A stretch of 64,000 bases of DNA from Echria macrotheca. Taxonomy: Eukaryota > Ascomycota > Sordariomycetes > Sordariales > Schizotheciaceae. This document shows positions 21,596 to 35,800 of this stretch, one piece after another. Both the position numbers and the translations under genes were made by a program. The stretch is from positions 2,728,001-2,792,000 of the forward strand of contig MU839828.1 in NCBI GenBank assembly GCA_030411725.1, in the 5' to 3' direction. Below the pieces are notes generated by a model. That model saw only the letters and a list, made by a program, of their open reading frames with translations, searched no databases and had not been told where the DNA came from. Each line of letters begins with the position of its first letter. The stretch's first letter is position 1.

Positions 21596-22240
21596 GACAT
21601 GTGTTGGATTCGATTAGTGTCGGGGCGTTGGGTAGTACGTAAGGTAGTAGGTGACATTAGTTTTGATCTACCGACGCTTAGTGGTTATAATGGCTTGCTA
21701 AGGGTCCCAAGAGAGCTGTTTAGTGGATGTTGGTGATCACCGGTTTGTTCGTGGTGCCTAATTACTATATATCCTTGAAACCGTAAGAGGCCAAAGGTTT
21801 CCACCCCTTTTTAGAGGGTGAGCGATGCCTCTACTAGGTATTTAAACAAAAAGACATCTGTCCAAGGCATACGATGCCGAGCGGTTGCTCCCGCCGGTCT
21901 TGTGCCTCGGCGAATTAGAGTTTGAAGCTAACACGAAAAAAATACGCAAGTCTAATAGGGTGGGCTACCTGGCGGAGCTAAAAGCCAGCTAGAGATTTGT
22001 CCGTACACACCGTTTGTAGGATCACTCCCAGCTTTGGAGGACTACTTGACGCTAAATAGGCAACTGACATTAGGAGCAAGGCGATGGGTAGCAAATCCTC
22101 TAGTGATGCTCTAGTGTGTGCCTTACGGTACCACTGTAAACTCTAATAAGACTCTGAAACGACAATAGAAAAGCTCTCTCACACATACTTGGCGGTCGTT
22201 TCCACTGAGAACTTGCAACCACGTTTGACTTTTTCCCCAG
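21596..22240. other. Intergenic after pectin methylesterase, with repeat copy B
   Basis: No gene is seen. Copy B of the dispersed element lies at about 21785-21840. Just after it, 21880-21925 holds a GC-rich inverted pair (GCCGAG ... CTCGGC) that could form a hairpin. Confidence 0.5.
21785..21840 (+). repeat. Dispersed element, copy B
   Basis: This reads AGGCCAAAGGTTTCCACCCC, then a T-rich hairpin loop, then GAGGGTGAGCGATGCCTCTA. It aligns with copy A (13700-13795) and, reversed, with copy C (54110-54185). Compared with copy A several C are T. Confidence 0.55.
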
Positions 22241-25200
22241 CAATATATATATATATATATATTTGTATTCTTGTCACCGGGTCTCTCAGCTCATATTATC
22301 AGAACTGTGTGTCCCTGAAAGATCAAAGGACAGGCTTCTGCTGTCCGGGGCCGAATTATCGTCCAAAACACCACGCTCACCGTAAAGCCATTAGTTATTT
22401 ACCAGAGAGATGGGGTCTATTGGGTCGGCCGAATAATGCACATGGATGCGTATTGTGTCAAGATATAAACCCTTCCGACGTTCTGGATAGTCTTCCCAGA
22501 GCTACCACTTCTCTCAAAGACAACTGTCCCTCGGCAGTCAACACGCCATGCTGTCACCGACCAGTTTGCAATCACTGTTTCGGCTCGAGAATCACCTCGA
22601 ATACCAGGAGGACTACTGGTATAAGCTGAGGTTACGCTTCCGGATCAGCCGCCCCGTCGAGACATGTGACGAGAAGCTCCCGCTCAGATCCGAGGGAGGC
22701 TTTTCAGATCCAGACCACAGGGGACTGTTCAAACGTACCACGATCCTCCGCGAAGCCCTCAAGAAGCTCAACCCAGCTCCGACGGCCGTGGGTCTTTCCG
22801 CTGCCGCCAGGCTGCATACACACCCGACAAAACATGGGAGAATGGGAGACCTTTTGGGCCGGCCGTATATAGCTGGTTTACCCTCAGCCTGACATGTTTC
22901 CCTTCGACTCGGCCACCCAGCTCAGTGGTACCAATTTTCACAAGCCTCCTTATACCCAAATAAAAGAAGAGGGCGACCTCAACTCGAGAGTGAGAGTGCA
23001 GACATATGTACATGTACAGAGAAGTGCCAAGACGTCACCGACGGAACCAAAGACGACGAAGCCGCATGCCCGGACAGCCGCTACCGCCGACTTCCTTCCA
23101 CCCCGGACGCTGCTCCCGACTGCGGCAAAGTCCACGACATGGCGGCGAAGAAACGACAGCGAGGCTGACGCCGCCACGCAAGACTGAATGGCGCGGTACA
23201 CGAGAATTGGAGATTTCCTGGACCCTGGTCCCCGGTGCGTCGCGGCCAGCGAGAAGAAGGGCGGGTGGGCGCACACTGTCTGTGTGCGTCTGCAGGTTCG
23301 CGTTTTGCTGGGGGTGTTTTGATTGAATGGAGGCATGTGACACAGGGGGGCGAGGAAGGATGGAGTTGTGATAGGAGGTGGGCACCTGGTTGGTTGGGTG
23401 TAAACTTCGGGGCGGTCAGAGGACGCCGGCTTCTGGGGACTGGATTCTGAGCTGCTACTGATATGTGGTGATTCTTATATGGTTTACGACCGGGGAACTT
23501 TCGTACCGGGGACTCGGGAGTCACTTAACTACCCGTCCCGGGTCTACAGTCCTGATAGGGGGTGCGTGGACTTGCCGACGGATAACCTACCTACCTGATA
23601 GGGGAATATGAGTGGCGTTCACAGTCCCACGGGGTTCAAGTTCGAGGTCATGAGCGTGGCGTATTCCTGCCAGCTATGTCGGGTTTCAACGACTAACCAA
23701 CCAGCCTGCTTGTCAGCTTGAAAAGCATAGAGCCTAGCGGCATATAACGACGCATGTAACAAATTTCAGAACGGGAATCCTCGAGGGCCTTTCCCCCTTT
23801 CCGTCGGACTATGAAAGTGGGCTTTGAGTCGGGGACCACTTGAAGACTGGATTGTCAGCGTTGAGAGGCTGGAGAAGGCGTGTCTGGCAATTAGAAACCG
23901 GTGCCGCTTCGGGGGATGTAGGTGGGCGTTGGTTGCGATGAGGACGTATTTGGGGGGGTGAGTGATGGAACGGGATGCGGACGGGTTGAACTCAGGAACG
24001 AGACTGGAGACTTGTATGAACCACAAGGACACTTTTGGGCCGATGCTGATCGTCTTTTTGGTATCTGCTAGGTTCGGAGACCGAGAGGCCCTGAATATAT
24101 CTGATCTGAACGGGAGAAGCTGGCGGCCGGGGCAGTCCCTGGGAGTATTTGTCTGAGTAGGTAGCGATGGCTCATCAGCGTCGGATAACGAAGCAATGAA
24201 TGTCGACTTGGAACGGGGGATTCTTGACAAGGAACTGGATACTATTTTGATTAGTTTCAGGGCTTTTCGCTAGCGTTCGAGATCGTGGAAGGAAGCGGTC
24301 ATACAGGCGGCTTGAGGTGTGTTTAGTTCTTGAGGGGGGTCAGAGTTGGCGTATAGATCTGCTTTTGGTAGAAGGACTCTTTGGTAGATCAGGGCAATTG
24401 AAATCTCTTCTTGGATGATAAATGTTGTCTCACAGTTACACGTGGATTCTGTATACTCCGTCTAAAGTTGATCTTCAGTTTGGATCTATACATCGATTGT
24501 GCAACGTTTTCTAATGCTTTTCTGACAGTCTGAGAGATGCAATATGCGTGCGTGTCGCTTGAAAAGGCGAGGATATTCATTCTCATCACGTAGAGAGTAG
24601 CCAGTATTCAATTTTGATTCAACTCCTCAAGTGGATCTCACTGAGTGTTTTATCACAGCGTCCGGACTTTTATATTGACAGATATCAAACTGGACGATAC
24701 CGAGATTTCCATCCAGCAAATCCGATCCGTTGTTGTGAATGAGATCACATTTTGGTAAAGGGGTTTGAATCTAGTTCATGCCAACGTGTGGTGCTTCTAT
24801 GCCACTCAGCCTCGCCTGCTTGTCGTAACCACCCCTGACAATGACAACAGGTATCTATTAGAGCGACAGAGTTGTGGGACAACTGCCGAGATGGGGTGTG
24901 GATATCGGATCAGACAGGCAGCAAACAAAGAAAATAAAAGGGGCATCGTCATTGTCATCAACGATCGGGTCCTTTCGTATTTTGAAAATTTTTCGTTTTT
25001 ATCGATTTTATTTCCACATCCCCCTCCTCATTCCTTTGTCTCACCCCTTCCCTCGGTGTCGAAGGGGGGATCCCAGAAAATTTTGTTGAACTTCTCATCA
25101 CAGTTACATCAGGATCGGATGTTGTTCACAGCTGACAGGGGGCGATTTTGATGGGGGATGAGTGATGAATGAAAAAGGAAAAGAAGAACCGATAAAGTTT

Positions 25201-28200
25201 ACTGTCATCTGCGAGCCGTTGGTCCAAGCTTTTTCTCTTGTTTTTTGCATTATCATTTCTCACTTTTCCTGGTGTCGTTTTCTTTCCTTTTTTTTCACCC
25301 CACACCCCCGGGCTGCGTACCGACACCGGGCGAGTCCGGGCTACTTACCCCCGGACGGACCATGGGTGACTGCCGACAACCGGAGACCAAGCAAAAGCAT
25401 GTGTCGGTGGTTGATGCCAAGATGTAAGAAACCGTTAGTGTCTAAAAGTGACGTGTCGATTTTGCGATTTAGCTCCGATCTTGCAAAACAAAATCACTGA
25501 ACAGCTCACATTCTGCAGGGCTTTGATCGAGAGCTGGCCAAGACCTGCCATTGCGACTCTGACCTGCGCCCGCTGAAGACCAAGGGCCACAGGGCAGAAA
25601 TGAACTGTAGGTCTGTGCGAGTCGTTCTTTCCCTCTCTTTATCGCTATCTGTTAGCACTGCGACCTTATCGTCAACTCTGTCGACGTTCAAAATTTAGCT
25701 CCGTGGAGTCTCTCGCCTGCAGCTTCCCCGACAGAAGCTACCTTGAGTTCCATTTTCGCGTCTTTTTGCCGTCGTTGGTTTTCGTCATGTCATTCATCAT
25801 TTGCATTCCGGCAGATCCCACGTTTTAGCCCACACCCACCGTTGGGGGCCACATCTTGACCGAACGCGAGATGGCGCGTCGTGGGAATAAGGTGTGTCTA
25901 GACCTTCCCTTTACGTCCCTGGCGGGTCGTTTCAACGACGGTGTTAGTCAGTACGCATCGGGAATATGCTACTTGCTGACTATGATTGTGTGGTCCGTTC
26001 TGGGGACAGGCAACGCCATGACTGTTCTGCGAACCGGTGATCCCACGGAGGGCGTGTGCTGGCCTCGCGGGGTGTCCAGCCTGGGCGTGTCAACAAGCTC
26101 TCAAAAAGGAAAGAAACTGGCAGAGCTCTGCTCGTAGCAAGCTGAACACACCCCGTTTGGCACCAGACTGCCCCGCGATGTCACGGCGGCACGAGCATCA
26201 CCACGCCAGCCCCGCCGAAATTTGGGAATAACCCGTCCGCCGCCCACGCCCTTTTCCCAGCTGGTGTCATGCGGCCCCGACTGCGACCCCGATAGAGACA
26301 AAGAGAAGAATCAGTGCGCTCGTCACGGACGCCCTTTCGCCACCGCGGGGCCGCTCACCAGGTTCAGATACGACGGCCAGCTCGCAGCTTGGCGAGGGCC
26401 GCGTCCGTGTCACGACGGGACGGTCAACGGCAAACCTGGATCGGCCGGCGGACTCGAATTAAGGTCGCTATCCGATCATCTTGGCCGTTTTAATCAAGTG
26501 CGACCTCACCAACTAGGAAAATCCTGACTCTCCCACTATGGCCGCCGGGTGCGACGGCTAGGCCTATAACATGGCACAATAAGGCCAGGGCCGACACGAG
26601 GGGTTCGGTCAGCCAGCTCCGTCAGAATCGTGGCCTCTTCTTCTCCGCACCCCGACACAGCTTCCCCTCACCTGGCGGCTGACCGGTATCTCTTGCTAAA
26701 TCGAGCTACCGGGCTAGGCATGCCTCATATACCTGTCCATGCTCGCCCCCGTCCGCGCAAGCGCTGATTGCGTCAAGAGTCCTTCTGCTCAGGTAGGACC
26801 TGGCCAGGCTCGGCGGCGAAGGCTGCTAATTTTACAACAGGAGGACCAACACTGACAAAAACGCCCAGACAAAAACTGCGGGGAGACGATGCCCAGGGCA
26901 GAGAGATTTGACAACGGTCAGAAATGCAACTGCGGGCAGGGGTGTCGCGAGCTCGATCCCACCATGTGCCAGGGGTGCGACATCCGCGAGCCGTCGTGAC
27001 ATCGCGCCCAACTGCCCCTTCTGCAGCCCAATCACATCCCGCCGTGCTCCCAACCTGTGCCGCCAGAATCGGCGGTCCTTTGCTGTTCATCTGACCGGTT
27101 TGGGCCGGGCAAGACAGCCTGCTCCTGCGGCGGTGCTGGGCGTGAGCACCGACAGTGGCTCCGTCGACAGCGGGCGTGTTTGTTAGAAACGGGTCAACAA
27201 CAAGGTCATCATTGGAAGGGGGGAGCGGTCGAAACCGGAGCGTCGTCCACTTGTCACTGGTACCTGTCCCGGACAGGATCATGAAAACCAGGTCTTGGGC
27301 AGGCGAGCTGGTATCGGCTGCCTTTCGGTACCGGAAATCCGACTACACACCCACTTGCGAGCGTTTTGCTGATTGATGGGCCCGCCGGGACGCTACCTCG
27401 CTGCTGTCAGCAAAGTAGCATGATGGACATGCCACCAAGATCTATCCGGTCGGGGTTCGGTTCGTGGCCGACGAGTCTGCAGAAGCGAGCAATGCCACAT
27501 GCCGAGATATTTCTGTCTGACAGTTGCGTGCTCGTCTCGGGGCTGTCATTGGGTATTGGGTCTCGTACGGTTTGCTGTATCCTCTCGGCTGCAGATGCAG
27601 GATCAGATTGATACAATGATGGGATCGGAAAGTTTCTTTGTCGTCGTATCCAGGTTACATGACAAGCCTTGGGAGTGACCCTTCATTAACGACACGTTGT
27701 TGATTGTGAGGGGAAGGGATACCAATCCGACAACTGCCGGCGGGAAAGACGGATGTACTGACACACCACGCACAGCGACAGAGAGACAGTGAATGATACG
27801 CAGTGAGGGCAGGCGGGCCAGTGAAATACGCCGTCGGAAATCAGCCGGCACGTTTGCTATTCTTGCGAATGCTGTACAACGGCGGTAAGACTGAGGCTGC
27901 AAGGAAGTTCCCGGGAAGATCGGTCAAGGGTTGGATCGTGCTGATGTTGTGTTACGACTTGATTTCATGATATCTGTTTATACGCCTCGGGTTGCTTGAT
28001 CAAAAGGTGATCAGAACTCAGAAAAGATAAGCTGCCGTGTTGCGAATGTCTGATTTCTCTTCTTGCTCGCTTATCGATTACTACGTCACTGTTACTCAGG
28101 TCAGGATGATGGATGATTCTATCGGGGGCTGGGCCGGGGGGTTTTGTTATCTCATCGGCGGCGAGCCTGACGAGGCGAGGTGAGCGGGAGAATACCAATA

Positions 28201-29674
28201 AGCGGGATGAAAAGTCCTAAAACGGTCGGTCCGGGAACAAACAAACCGGTTGAATTGTACCGTTCAGATTCCGTTTATTGGGAGATTTGATTTTGTCAAA
28301 GTTACGGGAGGTTCAGCGAAATCTTTTGTTGAGATGTCAACAGTCAACAAGAGGAACATACGAAGTGCTGGTCAAGTGACTGCTCGGAAGTCTCCGCGGC
28401 GCACTGGAATTTTGAAGCCAGTCTCCGAAATGCAACAAAGTCCCTCCGCTTTGGAGTGTATATAGAACTAACCATATGTATATACAAGTTGGAGTAGTTG
28501 GTATAGTCTGGGACGCAGGGGTCGTAGTCCAGCTCGCTATGACAAGGCGTGTGAAACGTTGTACACGTCGGAGTATGCAACGTGTAGATCGAGTCTGTGA
28601 CACCGCTGGTGGTATTTTTTTATCGTTGATAGTAACGCCTTTGAAATCGATTTTGGATTCACTTGGTTTTGGTGCCAAGTTGGTTTCGGTATTGTCTAGA
28701 GAGCGATTGGGCTGTTGTTGTGCAAAGTATCCGGGGATGAAATTAGCGATGATTGGGACAGGAAACTTTGGACAACTGGAGACTGAATTGAATATTTCCA
28801 TCGTCCGGCATTCTCAAAGAACATGTAGTCATTTGAACTGAAGACAAGAAGCTGCGTCGTCCAGGTGAGATCAGTCCTGGGGATACCTCTGGCAGCTTCA
28901 GTTTCGGCCTCCATTTCTTTTCCCCGAGACTTGGAGCTACTCCGAGATTGAATTCAAAGACCCAAATTCGACAGCGACGAACTTACAGGTTTCCAGTGTA
29001 CGAAAAAAAAATACATAGTTCGCACTCCACAAACCCATACGCTAGCTAGCCCAAGCTGTCAAACGCTAGCTAGCACAAGCTGTCAAGAACACACACAGAC
29101 GACACTGCCACTATTAGAACTAGATACAACATGCAAAAGACCACGCCAAGAAAAGCCATTCTAGAAAAAACCCCATCAAATCATCAAGTTACCTGGTAGA
29201 AAAGTCTAGACCAGCCCGAAAGAAAAAGCCAACACATGCTCCACCAACCAAAAATATTTAACGGAATTACAAGGAAGGCAATCCCGCGCGGCACACACAC
29301 ACACACACACACACATGCACCACCACACCACCCGCAGACAGCATCCACACACCGTCCACACCATCCCAAACAAGTCAACGCCAACAACGCCACAAACCGT
29401 TAACCAACCATTCCAAAAAGAAAAAAAACCGGTGAACCAAAAAGAGGGGACAGACAGACAAAAACAGAGCGAAAGAAAAAAAACGCCCATCCGTCATCCC
29501 GCGTCCTGTCCCCATCCTCCAATGAGAAAATATTCCGGTTTTTTTTGGAGGGGAGGGATGATATTGTAAGAGGCACATACAATGTGTTTGAGTCGTCTGA
29601 ATTGTCTGGTATGGTGCATTCCCACCTACGTGCGGATTCAGGCCTCGTCATTTCAGTTCTTGTATTCAAGAGCG
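22241..29674. other. Gene-free region, first part
   Basis: About 7.4 kb with only short, unconvincing open frames. Items seen are an (AT)n run at about 22241-22263, an imperfect tandem 24-base duplication at 29040-29086, and a (CA)n run at about 29291-29315. A piece around 23010-23185 is open in several frames but matches nothing I know. Base composition is moderate, not the AT-rich signature of heavy RIP. Confidence 0.55.
29040..29086. repeat. Tandem 24-base duplication
   Basis: CGCTAGCTAGCMCAAGCTGT (then CAA) occurs at 29040-29062 and again at 29064-29086 with one difference. GCTAGC is itself palindromic. Confidence 0.85.
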
Positions 29675-29699
29675 CGGGGGGGGGGGGGGGGGGGGGGGG

Positions 29700-29755
<56 letters not shown>

Positions 29756-29897
29756 CNNNNNNNNNNTTGTTTTGGTCCAATTATTTGTGTTTTTTTGTTT
29801 TTTTTTGTGTGTTATTGTTTTTTCCCACTTAAGTGCGTTTTTTGGACGCGTATTTTTTGTTTTTTTTTTAAATAACCCCCCCCCCCCCCCCCCCCCC
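29675..29897. other. Poly-G run, 10-N gap and poly-C run
   Basis: Nearly pure G fills 29675-29756, broken by a C at 29700 and at 29756. Ten Ns follow at 29757-29766, then a T-rich stretch, then about 22 C at 29876-29897. The Ns mark an assembly gap of unknown true size. The flanking homopolymers may be real or may be low-quality sequence. Any gene call across this point would be unsafe. Confidence 0.95.
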
Positions 29898-32800
29898 AAA
29901 AAAAAAGAAAAAAGGGCAAAGAGTGTTGCTATATCTAACGGGGCAAAGTATGCCGTCCGCCCAAGTATTTCTTTTTTCCCCCATGCACTGGAAGGGGTAG
30001 TGATAGCCCCCCCACCCCGTGAGACTTCGTTGAGTCTTGTCCCCTTCCTCTGGGAAAGAAAAGAGAATGGGAACCAACAAACATCCTAGGTGGTCTACTT
30101 GAACCTACCTGCCCAACTACCTGCGCAATGCATCCCTAGGTAGGTACCTAGTAGACACACTAATGAGAGAGTGAGAGAGAGGGCAACACATTCCCACTCC
30201 CATCCGGTAGGTAGTAATCATCATCCTCCAATGATAGTGTCGTGCCACAAGCAAAAACCGCAACTGCCTAGCAGGATTTTCATCAGGATTGATATCATGT
30301 TGATCTACCTAGCTGGCTAGTTACACAGACTCCAGACATGATCAGATCAAAGACAAAAAGACTCATCATCAGTCTTGTCGGTCCATGGCTTTCTACCTTA
30401 CCTACCTTATCTACCATTACTGCTCCTCCGAGAGAGAGAGAGAGTTTCACATCATCAGAAAACCTCCACCTACATCATCCGGAAGGACACGAGAGAATAC
30501 ATAATAAAGAGACATACATGCACAAGATACCTGACCTAGAAAATCCCTCCCCGAGGAGAGATCTGAGAAGAAAGATCTCTAAAAAACGTTGCGAAAAATA
30601 AAAATAAAAAATACAACTAGTCTACATAACCTACTCTACCTAAACCAAAGGCATCAAACTGGCAAAGGCGAATGCAATCCATGACCTACTCTCTAAGGAC
30701 TCAGGTCCAGCCAACTGAATTCAAGGCTCCTGTCTGCATCTGCAGATGCATCTGTATCAGGTATACGCTACCAAGACTTTAGCAACATGGCCTCGGGAAA
30801 ACAGAAATCCCCGGAGAGAGAGGATCCACTACTTACGACGTATGTACTCCTACACTACAGCGATATAGATTAATAAAAACTCCTAGGTAGTAAGTACCCC
30901 GCGGTAATTTTTAAATCTACCGCCTTGGAGCTGGAGAGAGATTCTTGGGTTTTGCCCGCATCTGCCATCTGGGAAGGAATCTTGGAACCGATCCCTTCGC
31001 TTCACTTCCCCTCCTCTCTCCACATCAGTCAGGAACAAAAAGTCCCGAATTCGCCAAGCATCTCCAGCAAAAACGTCCCTTTTGCGAAAGAAAAACAAAA
31101 AAAACCACGCATGCACGCACACACGCACATACAAAATCTATAGAATCGTCAATATAGCCTCATGAAAAAAAGTCATGTGCAATCTTGTGCTCACTCACAG
31201 TCGACAGACACACCTGAAACATGCCCGCCGGCATGCAGGGTGCGCGCGGTGTGTGCAACCAAAAGGACTTGAAAGAAACCGACACGATTGGTCAGATTTC
31301 CATACACCCCCTCCTTTCCTTCCCTCACTCACAACCAACCTCCTCCTCTTTTTCCCTCTGTCCGCGTATGTGTATCCCGGCGCCGCGCCTCGTGTGTGCC
31401 CGACCTTCTCTTTGAAGAAACAGAAACCATGATGATATTTCAATCATATATATCTTAACAACACCCCTCAGAAAAAAAATGTCAAAGAGTACGGCCCGGA
31501 AAAGGGGGCCGACGTCGACGAGGGAACGTCCGACACACACACGGCTCAAAACGCCCCCAAACAAGTCGCACCTATTCAGTTTCCCGGCCGCATCACAGTG
31601 TGCCGGACTCCTCCCCCAAGGAGCTGTCCAGATACCCCGGATCATAAGTCCAGATACAGCGGCTTGCCAAACCTGGTTCGGTTCGGCAAGCAGGCAGGCA
31701 TATGCTGTGGCGTTGAGCTGTGAGGGAAAGGAGGGGGTGGAGCGGCGCTGCCCGGACGCCGAGAGCGGGAAGAAGCAAAACCCCAACTGGATAACAACGA
31801 TTCCGTCCAGAGATGGCTGAAGTCTGGGTGCGGAGGAGCATACGTTGTCAATGGTTAGACCAGGCCCCGGATTCCATCTGGGGAGAGCAGTTAGTGGCCG
31901 CTGGCTGGCCTGGCTGGGCTTAACAGCCGTCAGCTAAGGGCGTGCCGGCTGCCACAACCACGACTCAGTTTGTATGGTTCAGGGGCGGGGAGCCGCCTCA
32001 GGTGAATCAATCCAGGGCGAAAGCTGAATTATATGGACGAAATGCTCTGCTGAAACGGAATGACATGCAACAAAAAACATGCTGATTGATTTCGAGCCCG
32101 AGAAATCAAAGAATTCAGAACAAAGTAAACAATCAACTATGGGACGAACAACGCAGGTTGAACAGTTCGGTCTGCACCGCTTGAGCAGGCCGTAGCAGCG
32201 TCAATACGAACATCAAACAGACTCCAAACGACAATATGAGAGGGCCGAGCGGACACTGCGTCAGGCCACAGGGCTGCTATGATATATAAACATAGACCTA
32301 TATCAATACCGTCTTTCGCGATGTGAGGTACACTTGCGTCCGCGTCTGCATCTCTCGACAAAAGCAGCAATGATTGTTGCCACCGAATGCCCGAAAGAGC
32401 ACACTCGTGCGTACGTAGACCACGGAGGCATACTGGCCTCCGACTGGCCCCAGTCTGTCGAACCAGCTAACGGGTGAAGGGTGATAGCGTCAAAGACAAA
32501 ACAGGGAGAAGGAAGGGAGCATGGCGTGACCATACGTGACGGGCTGAACCACAGAGTGGGCCGTCGAGAGAGAACTGTTGAGACGCTCTCGGGGAGGGGA
32601 AGCGTCCGGGAACGTCGGGGCGCTGCTGTGCCCACTGAGCCAGCATCCTGAGAGCACGCCCGATCTGATCATGGCTCGCCAACCACCTCCCAAAGGTAGG
32701 CAGCTCTTCGAGGTCTGGCCAAGACGAGGTGCTGATTGCAAGCAAGGGGAGTAGGAGACGCACCTCTGTCTCGGTCTATGATTGCACCGCCGAGACGAAG

Positions 32801-35800
32801 GGCAAAGCTGTCATGGGCGAGATTGGGCCGACGGTGTCCGCAATCATCTGTGGAGATGGAGTAGCAGCGTACCAAGAATTGGTGGCGACGTTCAGGCACA
32901 TCAGGTCCTGGAGCAGGTGACGGTGGCTGCTGTCATCCGCCGCCGTAGGACCGCTGTGGAGCCGCCCAGGAGACAGAACAGAGTGCCGGCCAACGACGAT
33001 GACCCCGACACCGATGAACGGAGGCACGCCGCCATGTCGTGACCATCTGAGGTGTGAGTTGAGACGACTGACTTTCCGAATGGAGGAGAGGCTCCATAGA
33101 CGCTCGACGACGTCGTTTTTCCAGCTGAAGAGCCTCAAAAAGAATGTGGTATCATGAATGCAGGACCGCCGGGAATTTCATATACTGGGCATATTTTTGG
33201 ATCGCGAAACAGATTGCTCAGCGAGGACGGGTGGGCAATCGCGGGACGCAAATTAACACCCACCAACACAGAGCCGAGCGAAAGGGACCATCAGACTCTG
33301 AGGATGGCGACGGGAACTTTGAAATATCGCCTCCACGGGATATGAAGGAAAACCGGGGATTTTGGGGAGGCCCGCCGGTCTGCCCTGGGACCAGCGACTC
33401 GGGGGATGTCATTGCCGGGAGGGTGCGTGGATCCGTCGAACACAGAACGTCTTTCCGGTGGTTGACCAAGTCTGGAGGCCGACTCGTTTATCTGACGAGC
33501 ATATGAGCAAGAACCATGGCCACCTTTTCCTTAGAAGGGTTTCGACGGGGAATCTTAGGCCATGCCATCGACATCAAATCGATCTGGGGAAGAGAAAACC
33601 CAGGAACAAAGACAAAAGCATCCAGCAGGCAAGGCAATTCTGGGTACCCGTCAGGACGGGTTCCATGGCCGTGGTGTTCGTTACATGCGGAGCGGGATGA
33701 TGCCTTTGGTGGGTAATCCATGGTACCTCCTCGCCGTGCGTCGGGTGGTGGCCTCGCTCACACTCACACTGAAATCCGGGTTATAGGGGCTGTAGTTTTC
33801 TGCCCGAGATGTGTCTCGGGACGATTATTAGTGACAGCGATTTCCGGGCCTGACGACCAAAGCGATGATGTCCCCTTCGCCCCGTTGGTCTAACAACCAT
33901 GATTCCATTATCTGGAAGCCTCCCATAAACCCATCGACACATTGCCTGGCTCGGAAGACCGTAGATCCCGGGCAGGCGAGGGCCCAGGGGAAGGGCTCGC
34001 TTTTCCCCGCGATTTTCAGCACCCTGGAGCCGGGTTTTCCCTGAGAAATGGCAGCCGAGACTCCCATTCTACAACCGAGTATTTTTCCTGTGACGTCCTT
34101 GGAAAACTAAGGAGACGTAAACACTCCCTTTTGCGGTTCGCATGTGGAAAGCTTCTAGATTCCCTTTGATCACCATGGTGAAACACCAGCGACAGCAAAG
34201 CTCAATGCGCACAGGAAGCCAAGGCCTTGATGGTTGGGCGGGTCCGATTCCGCGGCAGGATCCCCGTTGGCCGTCCGAGATCGGGTTAGTGCCGAGTAGC
34301 CAGCACGCGGCCGAAGGAGTCTTCGTCGAAGTTACGATGACCTCAAAGGCAACCAGCTGGCAGATGGTGCAGGGAGAGTGGTTTCGTCCAGATCGGAGCC
34401 GAGTCTCCGAGGGAATACGCCATTCGCCATTACCCAACAACATACCCGTAGAAGAGGCAAAGCCTGGTGAGGGGGGCATAAACCGGGGAAGGTCCAGCGA
34501 ACGGCACGGGTGAGACCAGCAAATGAAAGCCTGGGAGAGTGCGCGTGCAGCATCAAGGTGGTCTTAATGCGTGAGTTATAGCAGCAACTGGATAAAAGCA
34601 TCTGTTGTCATTGGCCCTCTATCCCCACCGCCATAGCTGCATTTGGCACCAGAAGCTGTCACGCTCATCCGTATTAAGAAGCAAGACGTAGGCTCAGAGT
34701 CCCTCTGAGAGCGGAGCTTGCCATGTTCCTGTTGGGCGAGCGCTGTCCGAGACGCCGTTTCTTCAAAGCGAGATGGCCAAGGCGGGCAATGCGGTCTCCC
34801 AAATCGCAACGGCACCAGTCAGGGTCGCTGTGGTGGCGCAGAAGTTGGCGGCGTCTACACATGTGGCTTGTAATTAGCCCGAAGAACGGCCACTAACTAA
34901 GTTCTTGGCTAATGTGGATGCCATGATGTTTGGCTGCAACGGCAACACCAGGGTTGGATCTCGTCCGATGTCTCTGAGAGGCCGGGGAGCTGATGTCGAA
35001 GCCAATTTCCTGCAGCGGGCCTTCATAGTGAGATACTGTTGCACAAAGCTTCAGGAGTGTGGCGGCTGCTCATGCTGGGCCGCGATGGCGTCGCCGTTGG
35101 CGCATCGCAGCCATGCTAACAAGACCTGGTTTGTGTTCCGTTCATGCCGTGGCTGATCCCTTGTTTCAAGGCGCAAATGGCCGGGCGGCCTACGGGCAGG
35201 CCGGGCTGAGGCCTGTCCAGCATCAGCGGACACATGCGCCGACATCCACGTCTCGGTGGCGCGGCGCTGTCTTGGAAGCGCTTCTCTGGGCGATTGCGCT
35301 CTCCTTCGAAGATATGATTGACATGGGGAAGCGTGGCGACAGGGAATTATCCTAGACTTGCCATGCGCGGTCCCAGGTGCCGGCCTGTGCGCAATGCATC
35401 GGAGGTTATTGTGGAGAGAAGCATGCCACCCAAAGAGCAGCACTAGAGGCGGGACGGGATGTAGACGTGTTCGAGCGCTGTCCAGCAGTTCACCGGTCAC
35501 CGGGGTCCTGCTTTTCTCCTTCTCGACATAGAAGCCGTGTGTTTCGCGCTACCGGATTGTTTCCGTCAGAAGCGGCGTTTGTTGCTACGGGGCGAGGGTT
35601 TGGCGCAATTCCATTTTCACCGTGCCTCTCACAAGTCCCTCCACTATCCAAGCAATGTGGTGGCACGGGTTCCCAGACAGGTATGTCGAACTTGGTCGAC
35701 AGCTTTAGCGTGAGGATACCGTCTCCAGGCCGATATCCGCAAAGACAGCTCGGTCGCCCCAAAATAGATGATGTCAAAGTCCAAGATTAGCAGCCTTGGC

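Noticed and set aside
21880..21925. Possible tRNA or small RNA with GCCGAG/CTCGGC arms
   Set aside because: No T-loop TTCRA box or full cloverleaf can be drawn. It probably belongs to the repeat copy beside it.
22894..23340. Open frames on both strands around 23 kb
   Set aside because: One plus-strand reading has several Cys and Asp residues and looked briefly like a secreted protein. It has no start, no signal peptide and no partner exon that I could find.
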